Counted from the stretch's first letter, positions 1 through 9,023 are shown. The stretch: 64,000 bases of DNA from Cryobacterium soli (GCF_003611035.1 NZ_CP030033.1:1984001-2048000), one strand, 5' to 3'. The notes: generated by a model not told the origin, from the letters alone. A program made the numbers and translations.

Positions 1-369
1 CAGCGGGGCGAGGTCAGCCAGGTCGGTGATCTGCTGCTGCACGGCATCGTCGATCACGGTGGGACCGGTGAAGATGCTGCCGCCCTGCACGACGCGGTGA
101 CCCACGGCGATGAGGTTGGCGTCGGCCAGCTGCGGGCCGTGCTCGGCGAACGCGGCGACCATGAGCGCGAAGCCCGCGGTGTGATCGGGGATCGGCAGGT
201 TCTGCTCCTGGCGGCCAGCGTCCGAAGCCGTGTTGGTGTGGCGGGCATGTCCGGTGCCCTCGCCGATGCGCTCGACGAGTCCGCCGGCCAGTTCGGTCTC
301 GGTGTCGATGTCGATCAGCTGGTACTTGAACGAGGACGAACCGCTGTTGATGACGAGGATGGCGGTCAT
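1..369 (-). CDS. ackA: Acetate kinase (N-terminal part, cut by window edge)
   Basis: Acetate kinase makes acetate and ATP from acetyl-phosphate and ADP. Only the first 123 codons lie in the window; the gene runs off the left edge. The N-terminus carries the family signature VINSGSSSFKYQL at about residues 6-18, followed by the usual GHRVVQGG segment near residue 96. The ATG overlaps the pta stop codon as ATGA, so the two are translationally coupled. With pta and xfp upstream this forms a phosphoketolase operon in which AckA harvests ATP from the acetyl-phosphate. The identification is secure; the C-terminus cannot be judged. Confidence 0.95.
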   Translation of the reverse strand, partial: MTAILVINSGSSSFKYQLIDIDTETELAGGLVERIGEGTGHARHTNTASDAGRQEQNLPIPDHTAGFALMVAAFAEHGPQLADANLIAVGHRVVQGGSIFTGPTVIDDAVQQQITDLADLAPL

Positions 370-2582
370 ACGGCTGCCACCACCGCTGCGAGCGATGCGG
401 CCTGGATGGCGGTGATCGCCACGGTGTTCACGATGTCCTGCACGAGGGCTCCTCTGGAAAGGTCGTTCATGGGTTTGCGCAGGCCCTGCAGGACGGGGCC
501 GATCGCGACGGCGCCAGCACTGCGCTGGACTGCCTTGTAGGTGTTGTTGCCGGTGTTGAGGTCGGGGAAGATGAAGACGGTGGCCTTACCGGCCACGTCG
601 GAGTCCGGCATCTTCGCCGCGGCCACCGCTGCGTCAGCGGCGGCGTCGTACTGGATCGGACCTTCGACGGCCAGGTCGGGGCGGCGTTCGCGCACGATGG
701 CGGTGGCCTCCCGCACCTTTTCGACATCCGCGCCGTTGCCCGAGATGCCGGTGGAGTACGACAGCATCGCGATGCGAGGCTCGATGCCGAACTCGATGGC
801 CGTCTCCGACGCCGAGATGGCGATGTCGGCGAGCTGGGCGGCGGTGGGGTCGGGGTTGACCGCGCAGTCGCCGTAGACGAGCACCCGGTCGGCCAGGGCC
901 ATCAGGAACACGCTCGAGACCACGGACACGCCGGGGCGGGTCTTGATGATCTCGAAGCTCGGGCGGATGGTGTGCGCGGTGGTGTGCGACGCGCCGGAGA
1001 CCATGCCGTCGGCCAGGCCCAGCTGCACCATCATCGTGCCGAAGTACGAGACGTCGGTGACGACGTCGCGGGCCTGGTCGATGGTGACGCCCTTGTGAGC
1101 GCGGAGGCGCGCGTATTCCTCGGCGAAGCGCATCCGCAGCACGTCGTCGAACGGGCTGATGACGGTGGCCTTGGCGAGGTCCAGGCCGAGGCCGATGGCG
1201 CGCGAACGCACCTCGAACTCCTCGCCGAGGATGATCAGGTCGGCCACGTCGCGGGCCAGCAGGGTGGCGGCGGCGCGGAGCACGCGGTCGTCGTCGCCCT
1301 CGGGCAGGACGATGCGCATGCGGGTCTGGCGGGCGCGCTCGAGCAGGGTGTACTCGAACATGAGCGGCGTGACCACGTCGGCGCGGCTCACCTTGAGCCG
1401 GTCGAGCAGGGCGCTGCCGTCGACGTGCTGCTCGAACAGCGCCAGGGCGGTGTCGTGCTTGCGCTGCGAGTCGGCGGCCAGGCGGCCGCGGGTGTGCGTG
1501 ATGCGCAGCGCCGCCTCGTAGGAGGCCAGGTCGGTGCGGATGATGGGCACCGACGGGGCGAGGCCCTTCATGAGCTGTTCGATGGCCTCGGGCAGCGGGA
1601 ACCCGCCGACGAGCACGACACCGGCCAGCGACGGGAAGGTCGCGGAGGAGTTGGCCATCAGGGCGGCCAGCAGCACCTCGGGGCGGTCGCTGGGGATCAC
1701 GACGACGGCGCCCTCGGTGAGGCGAGGCAGCACGTTGACCATCGACATGGCGGCCACGACCACGCTGAGCGCCTCGCGGGAGAGCAGCTCGGGGTCGCCC
1801 TGCACCAGGGTGCCGTGGGTGGCTTCGAGGATGGTCTTCATGCTCGGGGCCACGAGGAACGCGTCTTCGGGGATCGCCCAGACGGGCACGACGGCCGCAT
1901 GCATCGCATCCGGTGCGTCGGGCAGGTTGTCGACGCCCTCGCGCACCGCGGCGATGAGGCCGTTGAGGTTCTCGGGGTCGGCGCGGTTGACCACGACGCC
2001 GAGCAGGGAGACGTGCTCGGACTGCAGTTCGGTGAGCGCCACATCGGTGAGCTGACGGATGTCGTCACTGGTGCGCGGTTCGCTCTGGCCGAGCTGATCG
2101 CTCTGGCTGAGTCCCTCACCCTGGCCGAAGCCCACCCGGCCGGCGAGCACCAGCAGCACCGGAACACCGAGGTTCGCGGCGATACGGGCGTTGTAGGCCA
2201 GTTCGGTGGGGCTGCCGACGTCGGTGAAGTCGCTGCCGATGACCACGACGGCGTCGCACTGTGCTTCGACGGCCTTGTAGCGGGCCACGATGCGGGCGAG
2301 TGCGGCATCAGGGTCGGCGTGCACGTCGTCGTAGGTGACGCCGACGCACTCGTCATAGGTGAGCGCCGGCTGGGTGGCCGGGTTGGTGCCTGCGGGCTTG
2401 CCGGCCTGCAGGTGGTTCAGCAGCAACTCGAGAACGTAATCGGGCTTGTGCTTGGACCGGGCGATGGGGCGGAAGACGCCCACTCGCTCGATGGAGTGCA
2501 ACAGGGTGTCGAGAACGCCGAGTGCGATAGTAGATTTGCCGGTATTTCCCTCGGCGGAGGTGATGTAAATGCTTCGAGCCAC
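366..2582 (-). CDS. pta: Phosphate acetyltransferase, long form
   Basis: Pta interconverts acetyl-phosphate and acetyl-CoA in the cytoplasm. The 738-residue product matches the long three-domain enzymes such as E. coli Pta (about 714). The N-terminus has a P-loop-like GNTGKST at residues 12-18 (dethiobiotin-synthetase-like domain), the middle is the DRTGG-type domain, and the C-terminal third from about residue 410 is the catalytic PTA_PTB domain, with typical VLPEGDDDRVLRAA and SYSTGISGNG segments. The start is GTG at 2582, two bases after the xfp stop, and the stop overlaps the ackA ATG. Xfp, Pta and AckA are therefore almost certainly one transcript. The long N-terminal domain is regulatory in related enzymes. 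Confidence 0.95.
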   Translation of the reverse strand: MARSIYITSAEGNTGKSTIALGVLDTLLHSIERVGVFRPIARSKHKPDYVLELLLNHLQAGKPAGTNPATQPALTYDECVGVTYDDVHADPDAALARIVARYKAVEAQCDAVVVIGSDFTDVGSPTELAYNARIAANLGVPVLLVLAGRVGFGQGEGLSQSDQLGQSEPRTSDDIRQLTDVALTELQSEHVSLLGVVVNRADPENLNGLIAAVREGVDNLPDAPDAMHAAVVPVWAIPEDAFLVAPSMKTILEATHGTLVQGDPELLSREALSVVVAAMSMVNVLPRLTEGAVVVIPSDRPEVLLAALMANSSATFPSLAGVVLVGGFPLPEAIEQLMKGLAPSVPIIRTDLASYEAALRITHTRGRLAADSQRKHDTALALFEQHVDGSALLDRLKVSRADVVTPLMFEYTLLERARQTRMRIVLPEGDDDRVLRAAATLLARDVADLIILGEEFEVRSRAIGLGLDLAKATVISPFDDVLRMRFAEEYARLRAHKGVTIDQARDVVTDVSYFGTMMVQLGLADGMVSGASHTTAHTIRPSFEIIKTRPGVSVVSSVFLMALADRVLVYGDCAVNPDPTAAQLADIAISASETAIEFGIEPRIAMLSYSTGISGNGADVEKVREATAIVRERRPDLAVEGPIQYDAAADAAVAAAKMPDSDVAGKATVFIFPDLNTGNNTYKAVQRSAGAVAIGPVLQGLRKPMNDLSRGALVQDIVNTVAITAIQAASLAAVVAAV

Positions 2583-2584
2583 GG

Positions 2585-5059
2585 TTATACGTTATCCCCG
2601 CCGGTGGTGTCTAGTGCGCGCACGGCGGCTGCCGCGGCATCGTTCCCAGCCCATACCCAGTCGGTGACCTCGGGGATGTCTTCCCCGTGGTCGCGGGTGT
2701 ACTGCCGGGCACGCAGGCGGGCATCCTGCATCTGCTGGCGAAGCAGTCCGGCACGGGCTCCGAGTCCGGGCACCCGGTCGATGACATCCATCACCAGGTG
2801 GTACCGGTCGAGGTCGTTGAGCATGACCATGTCGAACGGCGTCGTCGTCGTTCCGTTCTCCTTGTACCCGCGGGCGTGCAGGTTGGAGTGGCCGTGGCGC
2901 TTGTAGGTGAGCCGGTGGATCAGCCACGGGTACCCGTGGTACGCGAACACGATCGGCTTGTCGGCGGTGAAGTAGGCGTCGAACTCGCGGTCGCTCAGAC
3001 CGTGCGGGTGGTCGTCCTCGGACTGCAGGCGCATGAGGTCGACCACGTTGACCACGCGCACGCTGAGGTCGGGCATGGCCTCGCGCAGGATCGCGGCGGC
3101 GGCGAGCACCTCGAGGGTGGGCACCTCGCCGGCGGCGGCGAGCACCACATCGGGTTCAGTGCCGGGCTCTTCGGTGCCGGCCCACTCGAAGATGCCCAGA
3201 CCCCGCTCGCAGTGAGCGACGGCCTGGTCCATGGTGAGCCAGTTCGGGGCCGGCTGCTTGCCGGCCACGACCACGTTGACGTAGTCGACGCTGCGCAGGC
3301 AGTGGTCGTAGATCGACAGCAGAGTATTCGCGTCGAACGGCAGGTAGACGCGTACGACATCCGCGCTCTTGTTCACGACGTGGTCGATGAAACCCGGGTC
3401 CTGGTGGCTGAAGCCGTTGTGGTCCTGGCGCCAGACGTGCGAGGACAGCAGGTAGTTCAGGCTCGAGATCGAGCGGCGCCACGGAATCTCCCGGGTGACC
3501 TTGAGCCACTTGGCGTGCTGGTTGAACATCGAGTCGATGATGTGGATGAACGCCTCGTAGCAGTTGAACAGGCCGTGGCGACCGGTGAGCAGGTAGCCCT
3601 CCAGCCAGCCCTGGCACTGGTGCTCGCTGAGCATCTCCATGACCCGGCCGGCACGGGCGAGGTTGGTGTCTTCGGGGATGTACTCGGCGTTCCACTGCTT
3701 GTCGGTGGCGGCGTAGACGGATGGTGCGAGCCGGTTGGACGCGGTCTCGTCGGGTCCGAAGATGCGGAAGTTGTCGGGGTTGTCGCGGATGACGTCGGCC
3801 AGCCAGATGCCGAGCACCTTGGTGGCCTCGTCGACGGTGGCGCCGGGGGACGGCACATCCACGGCGTACTCGCGGAAGTTGGGCAGCTTGAGGTCGCGGC
3901 GCAGCAGCCCGCCGTTGGCGACCGGGTTGGCGCTCATGCGCAGGTCGCCGTGCGGGGCGAGGGCGGAGATGATGCCCACCGGGGCGCCGGCCTCGTCGAA
4001 AAGTTCCTCCGGCCGGTACGACTTGAGCCAGGACTCGAGCACGTCGGTGTGCGACTGGGTGTCGCGGGCGTTCACGAGCGGCACCTGGTGCGAGCGCCAG
4101 GAGTCCTCCACCTGCACGCCGTCGATGACCGGTGGGCAGGTCCAGCCCTTGGGGGTCTTGAGGATGATCATCGGCCAGCGCGGCCGGTCGGTGCTGCCGG
4201 CGAGGGCGGCACGCTTGATCGCGGCGATCTCGTTGAGCACCTCGTCGAGGGTCTGCGCCATGCGCTGGTGCACGGCGAGGGGGTCTTCGCCGTCGAAACC
4301 GCCGGAGACGATGTGCGGGTTGTGGCCGTAGCCGCGCATGAGGTCGAGCAGTTCGTGCTCGGGGATGCGGGCAAGCACGGTGGGGTTGGCGATCTTGTAG
4401 CCGTTGAGGTGCAGGATCGGCAGCACGACGCCGTCTTCGAGCGGGTTGACGAACTTGTTGGAGTGCCAGCTGGTGGCCAGCGGTCCGGTCTCGGCCTCAC
4501 CGTCGCCGATGACGGCCGCGACGAGCAGGTCGGGGTTGTCGAACGCGGCGCCGTAGGCGTGACTCAGCGCATAGCCGAGCTCGCCGCCCTCGTGGATGGA
4601 ACCGGGGGTCTCCGGCGACGCGTGGCTGGGGATGCCGCCCGGGAAGGAGAACTGGCGGAACAGGCCCTTGACGCCGTCGACGGACTGGTCGATGCCGGAG
4701 TAGATCTCGGAGTAGGTGCCGTCGAGGTAGGCGTTGGCGACCATGCCGGGCCCACCGTGGCCGGGGCCGGTGATGTAGAGGGTGCTGATCTCGCGTTCGC
4801 GGATGACCCGGTTCAGGTGCGCGTAGAGGAAGTTGAGGCCCGGGGTGGTGCCCCAGTGGCCGAGCAGGCGCGGCTTGATGTGCTCCCGGGTGAGGGGTTC
4901 GCGCAGCAGCGGATTGTCGAGCAGGTAGATCTGCCCGACGGAAAGGTAGTTGGCAGCGCGCCACCAGGCATCCACACTGGCGAGAGCTTCGGCGCTCAGG
5001 CTGTGCGGAAGGCGGCTGGGCCAGGTGAATGATGAGGTGGCGTTGGACGACTGAACCAT
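2585..5059 (-). CDS. xfp: Xylulose-5-phosphate/fructose-6-phosphate phosphoketolase
   Basis: This thiamine-diphosphate enzyme splits xylulose-5-P (or fructose-6-P) with phosphate into acetyl-phosphate and glyceraldehyde-3-P (or erythrose-4-P). The 824 residues match the family length. Visible signatures include [26 protein letters not shown] and the TPP-binding [10 protein letters not shown] place the start at the ATG at 5059 because TGGAG sits six bases upstream; the same frame is open to a GTG at 5089. Next in the operon are pta and ackA, which consume the acetyl-phosphate. The xylA and xylB genes near 42-48 kb would supply xylulose-5-P. No dedicated regulator is adjacent. Confidence 0.96.
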   Translation of the reverse strand: MVQSSNATSSFTWPSRLPHSLSAEALASVDAWWRAANYLSVGQIYLLDNPLLREPLTREHIKPRLLGHWGTTPGLNFLYAHLNRVIREREISTLYITGPGHGGPGMVANAYLDGTYSEIYSGIDQSVDGVKGLFRQFSFPGGIPSHASPETPGSIHEGGELGYALSHAYGAAFDNPDLLVAAVIGDGEAETGPLATSWHSNKFVNPLEDGVVLPILHLNGYKIANPTVLARIPEHELLDLMRGYGHNPHIVSGGFDGEDPLAVHQRMAQTLDEVLNEIAAIKRAALAGSTDRPRWPMIILKTPKGWTCPPVIDGVQVEDSWRSHQVPLVNARDTQSHTDVLESWLKSYRPEELFDEAGAPVGIISALAPHGDLRMSANPVANGGLLRRDLKLPNFREYAVDVPSPGATVDEATKVLGIWLADVIRDNPDNFRIFGPDETASNRLAPSVYAATDKQWNAEYIPEDTNLARAGRVMEMLSEHQCQGWLEGYLLTGRHGLFNCYEAFIHIIDSMFNQHAKWLKVTREIPWRRSISSLNYLLSSHVWRQDHNGFSHQDPGFIDHVVNKSADVVRVYLPFDANTLLSIYDHCLRSVDYVNVVVAGKQPAPNWLTMDQAVAHCERGLGIFEWAGTEEPGTEPDVVLAAAGEVPTLEVLAAAAILREAMPDLSVRVVNVVDLMRLQSEDDHPHGLSDREFDAYFTADKPIVFAYHGYPWLIHRLTYKRHGHSNLHARGYKENGTTTTPFDMVMLNDLDRYHLVMDVIDRVPGLGARAGLLRQQMQDARLRARQYTRDHGEDIPEVTDWVWAGNDAAAAAVRALDTTGGDNV

Positions 5060-5257
5060 CACGGACTCCAGGTGCTCTATGGGCGCCACTGGCGCTGTTC
5101 AAGTCTAAGAAGTGCCCGGATGCAGAGCAGGGGACGTTAGTCCCGCATGAGGGGCCTGGAGAGGGCTAGGCTGAGCGATTCGCGTGCGGCCCGTGCTGTG
5201 GGCGGGTTGCGGGCCTCGATGGGGCCGGCGGCGGGGCGCGTTCTGGGCAAAGTAAAA

Positions 5258-5343
5258 CTCCTCGCGCACCCACCAGAGCCCAGTTACCCTTGCTACGTTT
5301 CCGTCCTGGGGGAGTTGGCCGAGATAGCGCCACGCGAGGAGCC
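5258..5343 (-). ncRNA. ffs: Small bacterial SRP RNA (4.5S-like)
   Basis: Read on the minus strand, the segment folds into one long hairpin closed by CTCCTCGCG (5341-5333) and CGCGAGGAG (5266-5258), followed by a T-rich stretch. The apical part has the diagnostic SRP domain IV order: CAGG, a short ACG/CGT stem with a GAAA tetraloop, then AGCA. This is the same arrangement as CAGG-stem-AGCA in E. coli 4.5S RNA, where it binds Ffh. A GGA-anticodon tRNA-Ser gene lies divergently next door. The ends are set from the closing stem and may be off by a few bases. Confidence 0.9.
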
Positions 5344-5349
5344 ATTGCC

Positions 5350-5379
5350 AGTTTAGGGCGTCTCGGGCGTGCGCCCAAA
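5350..5379 (-). promoter_or_regulatory. Predicted ffs promoter
   Basis: On the minus strand a TAAACT -10 box (5355-5350) lies six bases before the first G of the SRP RNA. A weak TTTGGG -35 (5379-5374) is 18 bases further up. The -10 spacing to the RNA 5' end is what a sigma-70-type start would give; the -35 match is poor. Confidence 0.5.
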
Positions 5380-5466
5380 CCCGGCCGCTGAGCGACGTGT
5401 CACCGGGACCCCCCAGAAGCAGGTAAGATTTTCCCTGGTCGTTGTCTTGACGAATCGACCGGTTCA

Positions 5467-5554
5467 GGAGAATTCGCCTAGTGGCCTATGGCGCACGCTT
5501 GGAAAGCGTGTTGGGTGAAAGCCCTCGGGGGTTCGAATCCCCCATTCTCCGCCA
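5467..5554 (+). tRNA. tRNA-Ser (anticodon GGA)
   Basis: The acceptor stem GGAGAAT (5467-5473) pairs with ATTCTCC (5544-5550), followed by discriminator G and an encoded CCA. The anticodon arm reads CGCTTGGAAAGCG with anticodon GGA. A long variable arm (about 5514-5528) and the T-arm GTTCGAATC confirm a class II serine tRNA. A TAAGAT at 5424-5429 could be its -10 box, giving a leader of roughly 30 bases. A clear terminator hairpin follows at once. Confidence 0.97.
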
Positions 5555-5556
5555 GT

Positions 5557-5584
5557 GAAACGCCCGCCTTCGAGCGGGCGTTTC
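5557..5584 (+). terminator. Intrinsic terminator of tRNA-Ser
   Basis: GAAACGCCCGC (5557-5567) and GCGGGCGTTTC (5574-5584) form a perfect 11-bp stem with a six-base loop, starting three bases after the tRNA CCA end. The right arm supplies the short T run. Confidence 0.85.
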
Positions 5585-5601
5585 CGCTTTAACCCGCCAC
5601 T

Positions 5602-5661
5602 TGTTGCCGAAGCGGACAAATGGTCCTGGTACGCCGGGCGCAATTGTCCGGACGGGCAACA
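5602..5661. repeat. Degenerate copy of a TGTTGCC palindromic repeat
   Basis: The outer ends TGTTGCC and GGGCAACA are inverted, and the centre is GG-TACG-CC, as in the near-perfect palindrome at 58316-58379. The right arm reads, in reverse complement, almost like the arm of that copy (TGTTGCC, CGGACA, TGCGCCCGG shared); the left arm has diverged. It lies between the tRNA terminator and the efflux-pump promoter, outside any gene. Confidence 0.7.
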
Positions 5662-5713
5662 GCTACTGCGGGCTGGCGGCGGGGAGCGGGGCAGGAGGCG
5701 GCATCCGCCCGGC

Positions 5714-5744
5714 TTGACCTCAAGGGCGGTTGAGGTTCTACGAT
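5714..5744 (+). promoter_or_regulatory. SoxR/MerR-type promoter of the efflux pump
   Basis: A -35 TTGACC (5714-5719) and a -10 TACGAT (5739-5744) are separated by 19 bases, the overlong spacer typical of MerR-family promoters. The spacer carries the dyad CCTCAAGGGCGGTTGAGG (5718-5735), which follows the SoxR box pattern CCTCAAG-N4-NTTGAGG. Transcription would start at or next to the GTG at 5752, giving a leaderless message. No merR/soxR-type gene lies in the window, so the regulator would act from elsewhere. Confidence 0.75.
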
Positions 5745-5751
5745 CACACTC

Positions 5752-7182
5752 GTGCCCCTTCCCCGACCGACCCCGTCCGCGCTGCCGCGAACGCCCTCCA
5801 TCTTCGCCAAGGAGTACGTCTGGGTCACCGTCGGGATCCTCGCGCTGATCTTCCTGGCCGCGTTCGAGGCCCTGGCCGTGACCACCGTGATGCCCACCAT
5901 AAGCGCGGCGCTGAACGGCGGGTCCCTCTACGCCCTGGCGTTCTCCGGTCCACTCGCCGTGGGGGTCGTGGGCATGGTCGCCGCGGGCAACTGGGCGGAC
6001 CGCTCCGGGCCCGTTCCCGTGGTGATCACGGCCGTGGCCCTGTTCGCCGTGGGCCTGGTGATCGCCGGCACCGCCGCATCCATGCCCGCCCTCATCGTGG
6101 GCCGGCTGGTGCACGGCCTCGGCGGGGGCGCCCTGAGCGTGTCGCTGTACGTCGTCGTGGCGCGTGTCTACCCGCAACGGATGCATCCGGCGATCTTCGG
6201 CGCCTTCGCCGGGGCCTGGGTGATTCCTTCGCTGATCGGCCCGTTCATTGCCGGGGTTGTGGTCGAGCTCACGAGTTGGCGCTGGGTGTTCCTGGGCGTG
6301 GTGGTGCTCGTGCTGGCCGCCCTGGTGATGCTGCGACCCGGGCTGGTCTCCGTCGCGGCGGCCGAACGGGAACGGCCGGCCACGGTGCGGACCCCCTGGC
6401 GCCTGTCGCGCATGCTGTGGTCGCTCGGCGCCGCGGCGGCGGTGCTCTGCGCGTCCCTGGCGGCTCAGCTGCCCGGCGCCCTGCTCTGGGTGGGTACCGG
6501 GCTGGCGTTCGTGCTCGCGGGGGTGGCGCTTCGGCCCCTGCTGCCCGTCGGGACTCTGAGCGGCCGGCGCGGGCTGCCCGTGGTCATGAGCATCCGGGGG
6601 CTGGTGTCGGGGGCGTTCCTCTCCACCGAGGTCTACCTGCCGGCGCTGCTGACCGGGGAGTATCGGCTCTCCCCCGTGCTGGCCGGACTCGCGCTGAGCT
6701 GCGCGGGTGTCACCTGGGCCACCGCGTCGTGGCTGCAGGGCCGCTACGCCAGCGTGCTGAGCGACCGGAGCAGCATGCGGCTGGGCAGTGCGCTGTTGCT
6801 GGTGGCGATCGCGGCATCCGCGCTGACCGCGGCGTTCGGCCTGCCGCCGGCGCTGGCCATCGGCGGCTGGGCCGTCGCCGGAGCGGGCATGGGCACGCTC
6901 GTGCCCCGGCAGAGCGGGCGGGTGTTGCGGCTCTCGGCGCCCGACCAGCAGGGTTTCAACTCCTCGGCGCTGCTCATCGCGGACTCGATCGGTGCCGCGC
7001 TGGCGCTCGCGGCCACCGCGGTGGTGTTCGTGGCGGTCACCCCGCTGGGCGGCACGGCCACCTACACGGCCTCGTTCACCCTCTCCGCCCTGCTGGCGAT
7101 CGGCGGACTGCTCCTGGCCGGCCGGGTCGGCCGCGACACCACCGCCCTCGACGCTCCCGCCACCGAGGCCACGGCCGCCTGA
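5752..7182 (+). CDS. Major facilitator superfamily efflux transporter
   Basis: A 476-residue membrane protein with about 14 hydrophobic segments, starting with an FLAAFEALAVTTVMPT helix typical of the drug:H+ antiporter (DHA) group. The loop after helix 2 reads GNWADRSGPV, the MFS motif A region. The start is GTG at 5752, seven bases after a TACGAT -10 box, with no Shine-Dalgarno, so the mRNA is probably leaderless. The SoxR-type box in its promoter suggests induction by redox-active compounds and a role in exporting them, as for SoxR-controlled pumps in other actinobacteria. The substrate cannot be read from the sequence. Confidence 0.88.
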   Translation: MPLPRPTPSALPRTPSIFAKEYVWVTVGILALIFLAAFEALAVTTVMPTISAALNGGSLYALAFSGPLAVGVVGMVAAGNWADRSGPVPVVITAVALFAVGLVIAGTAASMPALIVGRLVHGLGGGALSVSLYVVVARVYPQRMHPAIFGAFAGAWVIPSLIGPFIAGVVVELTSWRWVFLGVVVLVLAALVMLRPGLVSVAAAERERPATVRTPWRLSRMLWSLGAAAAVLCASLAAQLPGALLWVGTGLAFVLAGVALRPLLPVGTLSGRRGLPVVMSIRGLVSGAFLSTEVYLPALLTGEYRLSPVLAGLALSCAGVTWATASWLQGRYASVLSDRSSMRLGSALLLVAIAASALTAAFGLPPALAIGGWAVAGAGMGTLVPRQSGRVLRLSAPDQQGFNSSALLIADSIGAALALAATAVVFVAVTPLGGTATYTASFTLSALLAIGGLLLAGRVGRDTTALDAPATEATAA

Positions 7183-7225
7183 CCCACGTCCAACATGTCC
7201 GCGTGGGCTGCAGTTGCGGCGCGGA

Positions 7226-7252
7226 TGTCGATCGGGGGCTGGCTCAGTCGTC
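7226..7252 (+). promoter_or_regulatory. Predicted ECF42-type promoter
   Basis: TGTCGA (7226-7231), then 17 bases, then CGTC (7249-7252). This matches the two-block signature I recall for ECF42 group promoters (TGTCGA at -35, CGA/TC at -10). It lies 40 bases before the DGPF gene whose partner sigma factor is ECF42-like, so it is probably the autoregulated promoter of the pair. Confidence 0.65.
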
Positions 7253-7293
7253 ACAGGGGTGTCAGTATCAATCACGCTTGGAAGGGACATCTC

Positions 7294-7671
7294 ATGCAGT
7301 ATTCACTCCTCGTCATCAGCCAGGAATCCGGCGACGCCGGCGTCACCGAAGAAGACATGGAATGGGGTCGGGCCGCGTTCGACGCCTACGCCAAGGCCCT
7401 CGACGCCGCCGGGGTGCTCGTCTCGGCCGATATCCTGCAGCCCGTCGCCTCGTCGACGACGGTGTCGCTGAGGGACGGTGCGTTGCAGATCCAGGATGGG
7501 CCGTTCGCCGACACCAAGGAGCGCCTGAACGGCACCTTCGTCATCGACGTGCCCAACCTGGACGCCGCCCTCGACTGGGCCGGCAAATGCCCGGCCGCGC
7601 AGTACGGTGCCGTCGAGGTGCGCCCCTCGGCGATCATCTTCACCGCAGGCGAATGGCACCAGGTCGCCTGA
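7294..7671 (+). CDS. YCII-related DGPF-domain protein
   Basis: A 125-residue cytoplasmic protein of the YCII/DGPF family. The name-giving DGPF lies in IQDGPFADTKE, near residues 68-78, followed by the usual GTFVIDV strand. The start is supported by GGAAGGGA about seven bases upstream. Its last 19 bases overlap the next gene, which encodes an ECF sigma factor; this pairing is the hallmark of the ECF42 group. Such DGPF proteins are thought to act in the sigma factor's response, but their reaction is not known. Confidence 0.9.
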   Translation: MQYSLLVISQESGDAGVTEEDMEWGRAAFDAYAKALDAAGVLVSADILQPVASSTTVSLRDGALQIQDGPFADTKERLNGTFVIDVPNLDAALDWAGKCPAAQYGAVEVRPSAIIFTAGEWHQVA

Positions 7672-8972
7672 CCGCCCGGGCGCGGGCGGAGCTCGCCGCC
7701 CGCGCCTCCTACGGCCGTCTGGTCGCCGTGCTCGCCGCGCCCACCGGCGACCTCGCCGCGGCCGAAGACGCGCTCGCCGACGCGTTCGAACGCGCCCTCA
7801 CCACCTGGCCGCGCAACGGCGTGCCCGACAACCCGGAGGGATGGTTGCTCACCGTGGCCCGCAACCGGCTCAAGGACCTCTGGAAATCGGCCGCGGTGCG
7901 ACTACGGGCACCACTGGACGACAGCGCGCCGGAGCGCCCCGCGGCGACCGGGAACGGTCCGCTCTCCCCGGCCGACCACCTGAGCCCGGGCTCCCCGTCC
8001 CTCGCTGCCCTCGAGGCGCTGGACGTCGAGGCGATCCCCGACAAGCGCATCGAGCTGCTCTGCGTGTGCGCCCACCCGGCCATCGACCCCGGCATTCGCA
8101 CGCCCCTGATGCTGAACACCGTGCTCGGGCTCACCGCGGCGGACATCGCCGCCGCGTACGCCCTGCCGGAGCAGACCATGGCGCAGCGGCTGGTGCGGGC
8201 CAAACGCCGCATCCGCAACACCCGTATCCCGTTCGTGCTGCCGTCGATGACCGACCTGCCCAAGCGCCTGCCCGCGGTGCTCGAGGCCGTGTACGGTGCG
8301 TATGCGATCGACTGGCCCACGGCCGGGGCGGATGCCCGCCGCACGCCCGATTCGCTGGCCGGCGAGGCACTGTACCTGGCCGAGACCCTCGCCGCACTCC
8401 TCCCCGACGAGCCGGAGGTGCTCGGGCTGGCCGCCCTGCTGGCCCTCTCGCTCGCCCGGGCGCCGGCCCGCACCGGGATCGCGGGTGAGGTCGTCGCCCT
8501 CGACGACCAGGATCCGGCCCGCTGGGATGCCGCCCTCATCGCACACGGCGAGCGCTACCTCCGGCGCGCACAGGCCCTGCACCGGATCGGCCGGTTCCAA
8601 CTCGAGGCGGCCATCCAGTCGGCGCACTGCGACCGGGCCCGCTCCGGGGTGACCGACTGGGCGGCGCTGAAGATCCTGCACGCGGCGCTCGTGCGCCTCT
8701 CCCCCACCGTGGGCGCCCGGGTGGCGCTGGCCGCGGTGCTCGGCGAGGCCGACGGTGCGGCCACGGGCCTCGACGCGCTCGACGCGCTGGCCCTGGACCG
8801 CCCGGACGCGGGGACGTTCCAGCCGTTCTGGGCCACCCGCGCGCACCTCCTGGCCGTGGCAGGCCGGGTGCCGGATGCACGGGCCGCCTACGACCGCGCG
8901 CTGGAGCTGACCGGCGACGAACGGCTGGGCGCGGCCTTGCGGCACCGGGCCGGGGCCCTGCCGCCCGTCTGA
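7653..8972 (+). CDS. ECF42-like RNA polymerase sigma factor with long C-terminal extension
   Basis: A 439-residue protein. The sigma-2 region covers about residues 15-75 (AAEDALADAFERALTTW, then NPEGWLLTVARN) and the sigma-4 region about 145-195 (LGLTAADIAAAYALPEQTM, then RAKRRIR). The remaining 240 residues are an alanine/leucine-rich helical extension, as in ECF42 proteins with a TPR-like C-terminus that replaces an anti-sigma factor in control. The ATG at 7653 overlaps the DGPF gene, so the two are coupled. The promoter at 7226-7252 suggests autoregulation. Its input signal cannot be told from the sequence. Confidence 0.88.
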   Translation: MAPGRLTARARAELAARASYGRLVAVLAAPTGDLAAAEDALADAFERALTTWPRNGVPDNPEGWLLTVARNRLKDLWKSAAVRLRAPLDDSAPERPAATGNGPLSPADHLSPGSPSLAALEALDVEAIPDKRIELLCVCAHPAIDPGIRTPLMLNTVLGLTAADIAAAYALPEQTMAQRLVRAKRRIRNTRIPFVLPSMTDLPKRLPAVLEAVYGAYAIDWPTAGADARRTPDSLAGEALYLAETLAALLPDEPEVLGLAALLALSLARAPARTGIAGEVVALDDQDPARWDAALIAHGERYLRRAQALHRIGRFQLEAAIQSAHCDRARSGVTDWAALKILHAALVRLSPTVGARVALAAVLGEADGAATGLDALDALALDRPDAGTFQPFWATRAHLLAVAGRVPDARAAYDRALELTGDERLGAALRHRAGALPPV

Positions 8973-9023
8973 GCTGCGGTCAGCCTGCGGTGCGCGACCG
9001 TGCGCTGGTCGCAACCCTTTCCC

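Noticed and set aside
972..2906. A 644-codon open frame on the plus strand
   Set aside because: It lies antisense to pta and xfp, whose families are certain. Its composition (Gly/Val/His/Asp-rich, low complexity) is what antisense frames in G+C-rich genes look like.
2687..5032. A 781-codon open frame on the plus strand
   Set aside because: Fully antisense to the phosphoketolase gene, with the same low-complexity composition and no domain.
5464..7290. A 608-codon open frame on the minus strand
   Set aside because: It is antisense to the MFS pump and would run through the tRNA; the product is a Gly/Arg/His-rich artefact.
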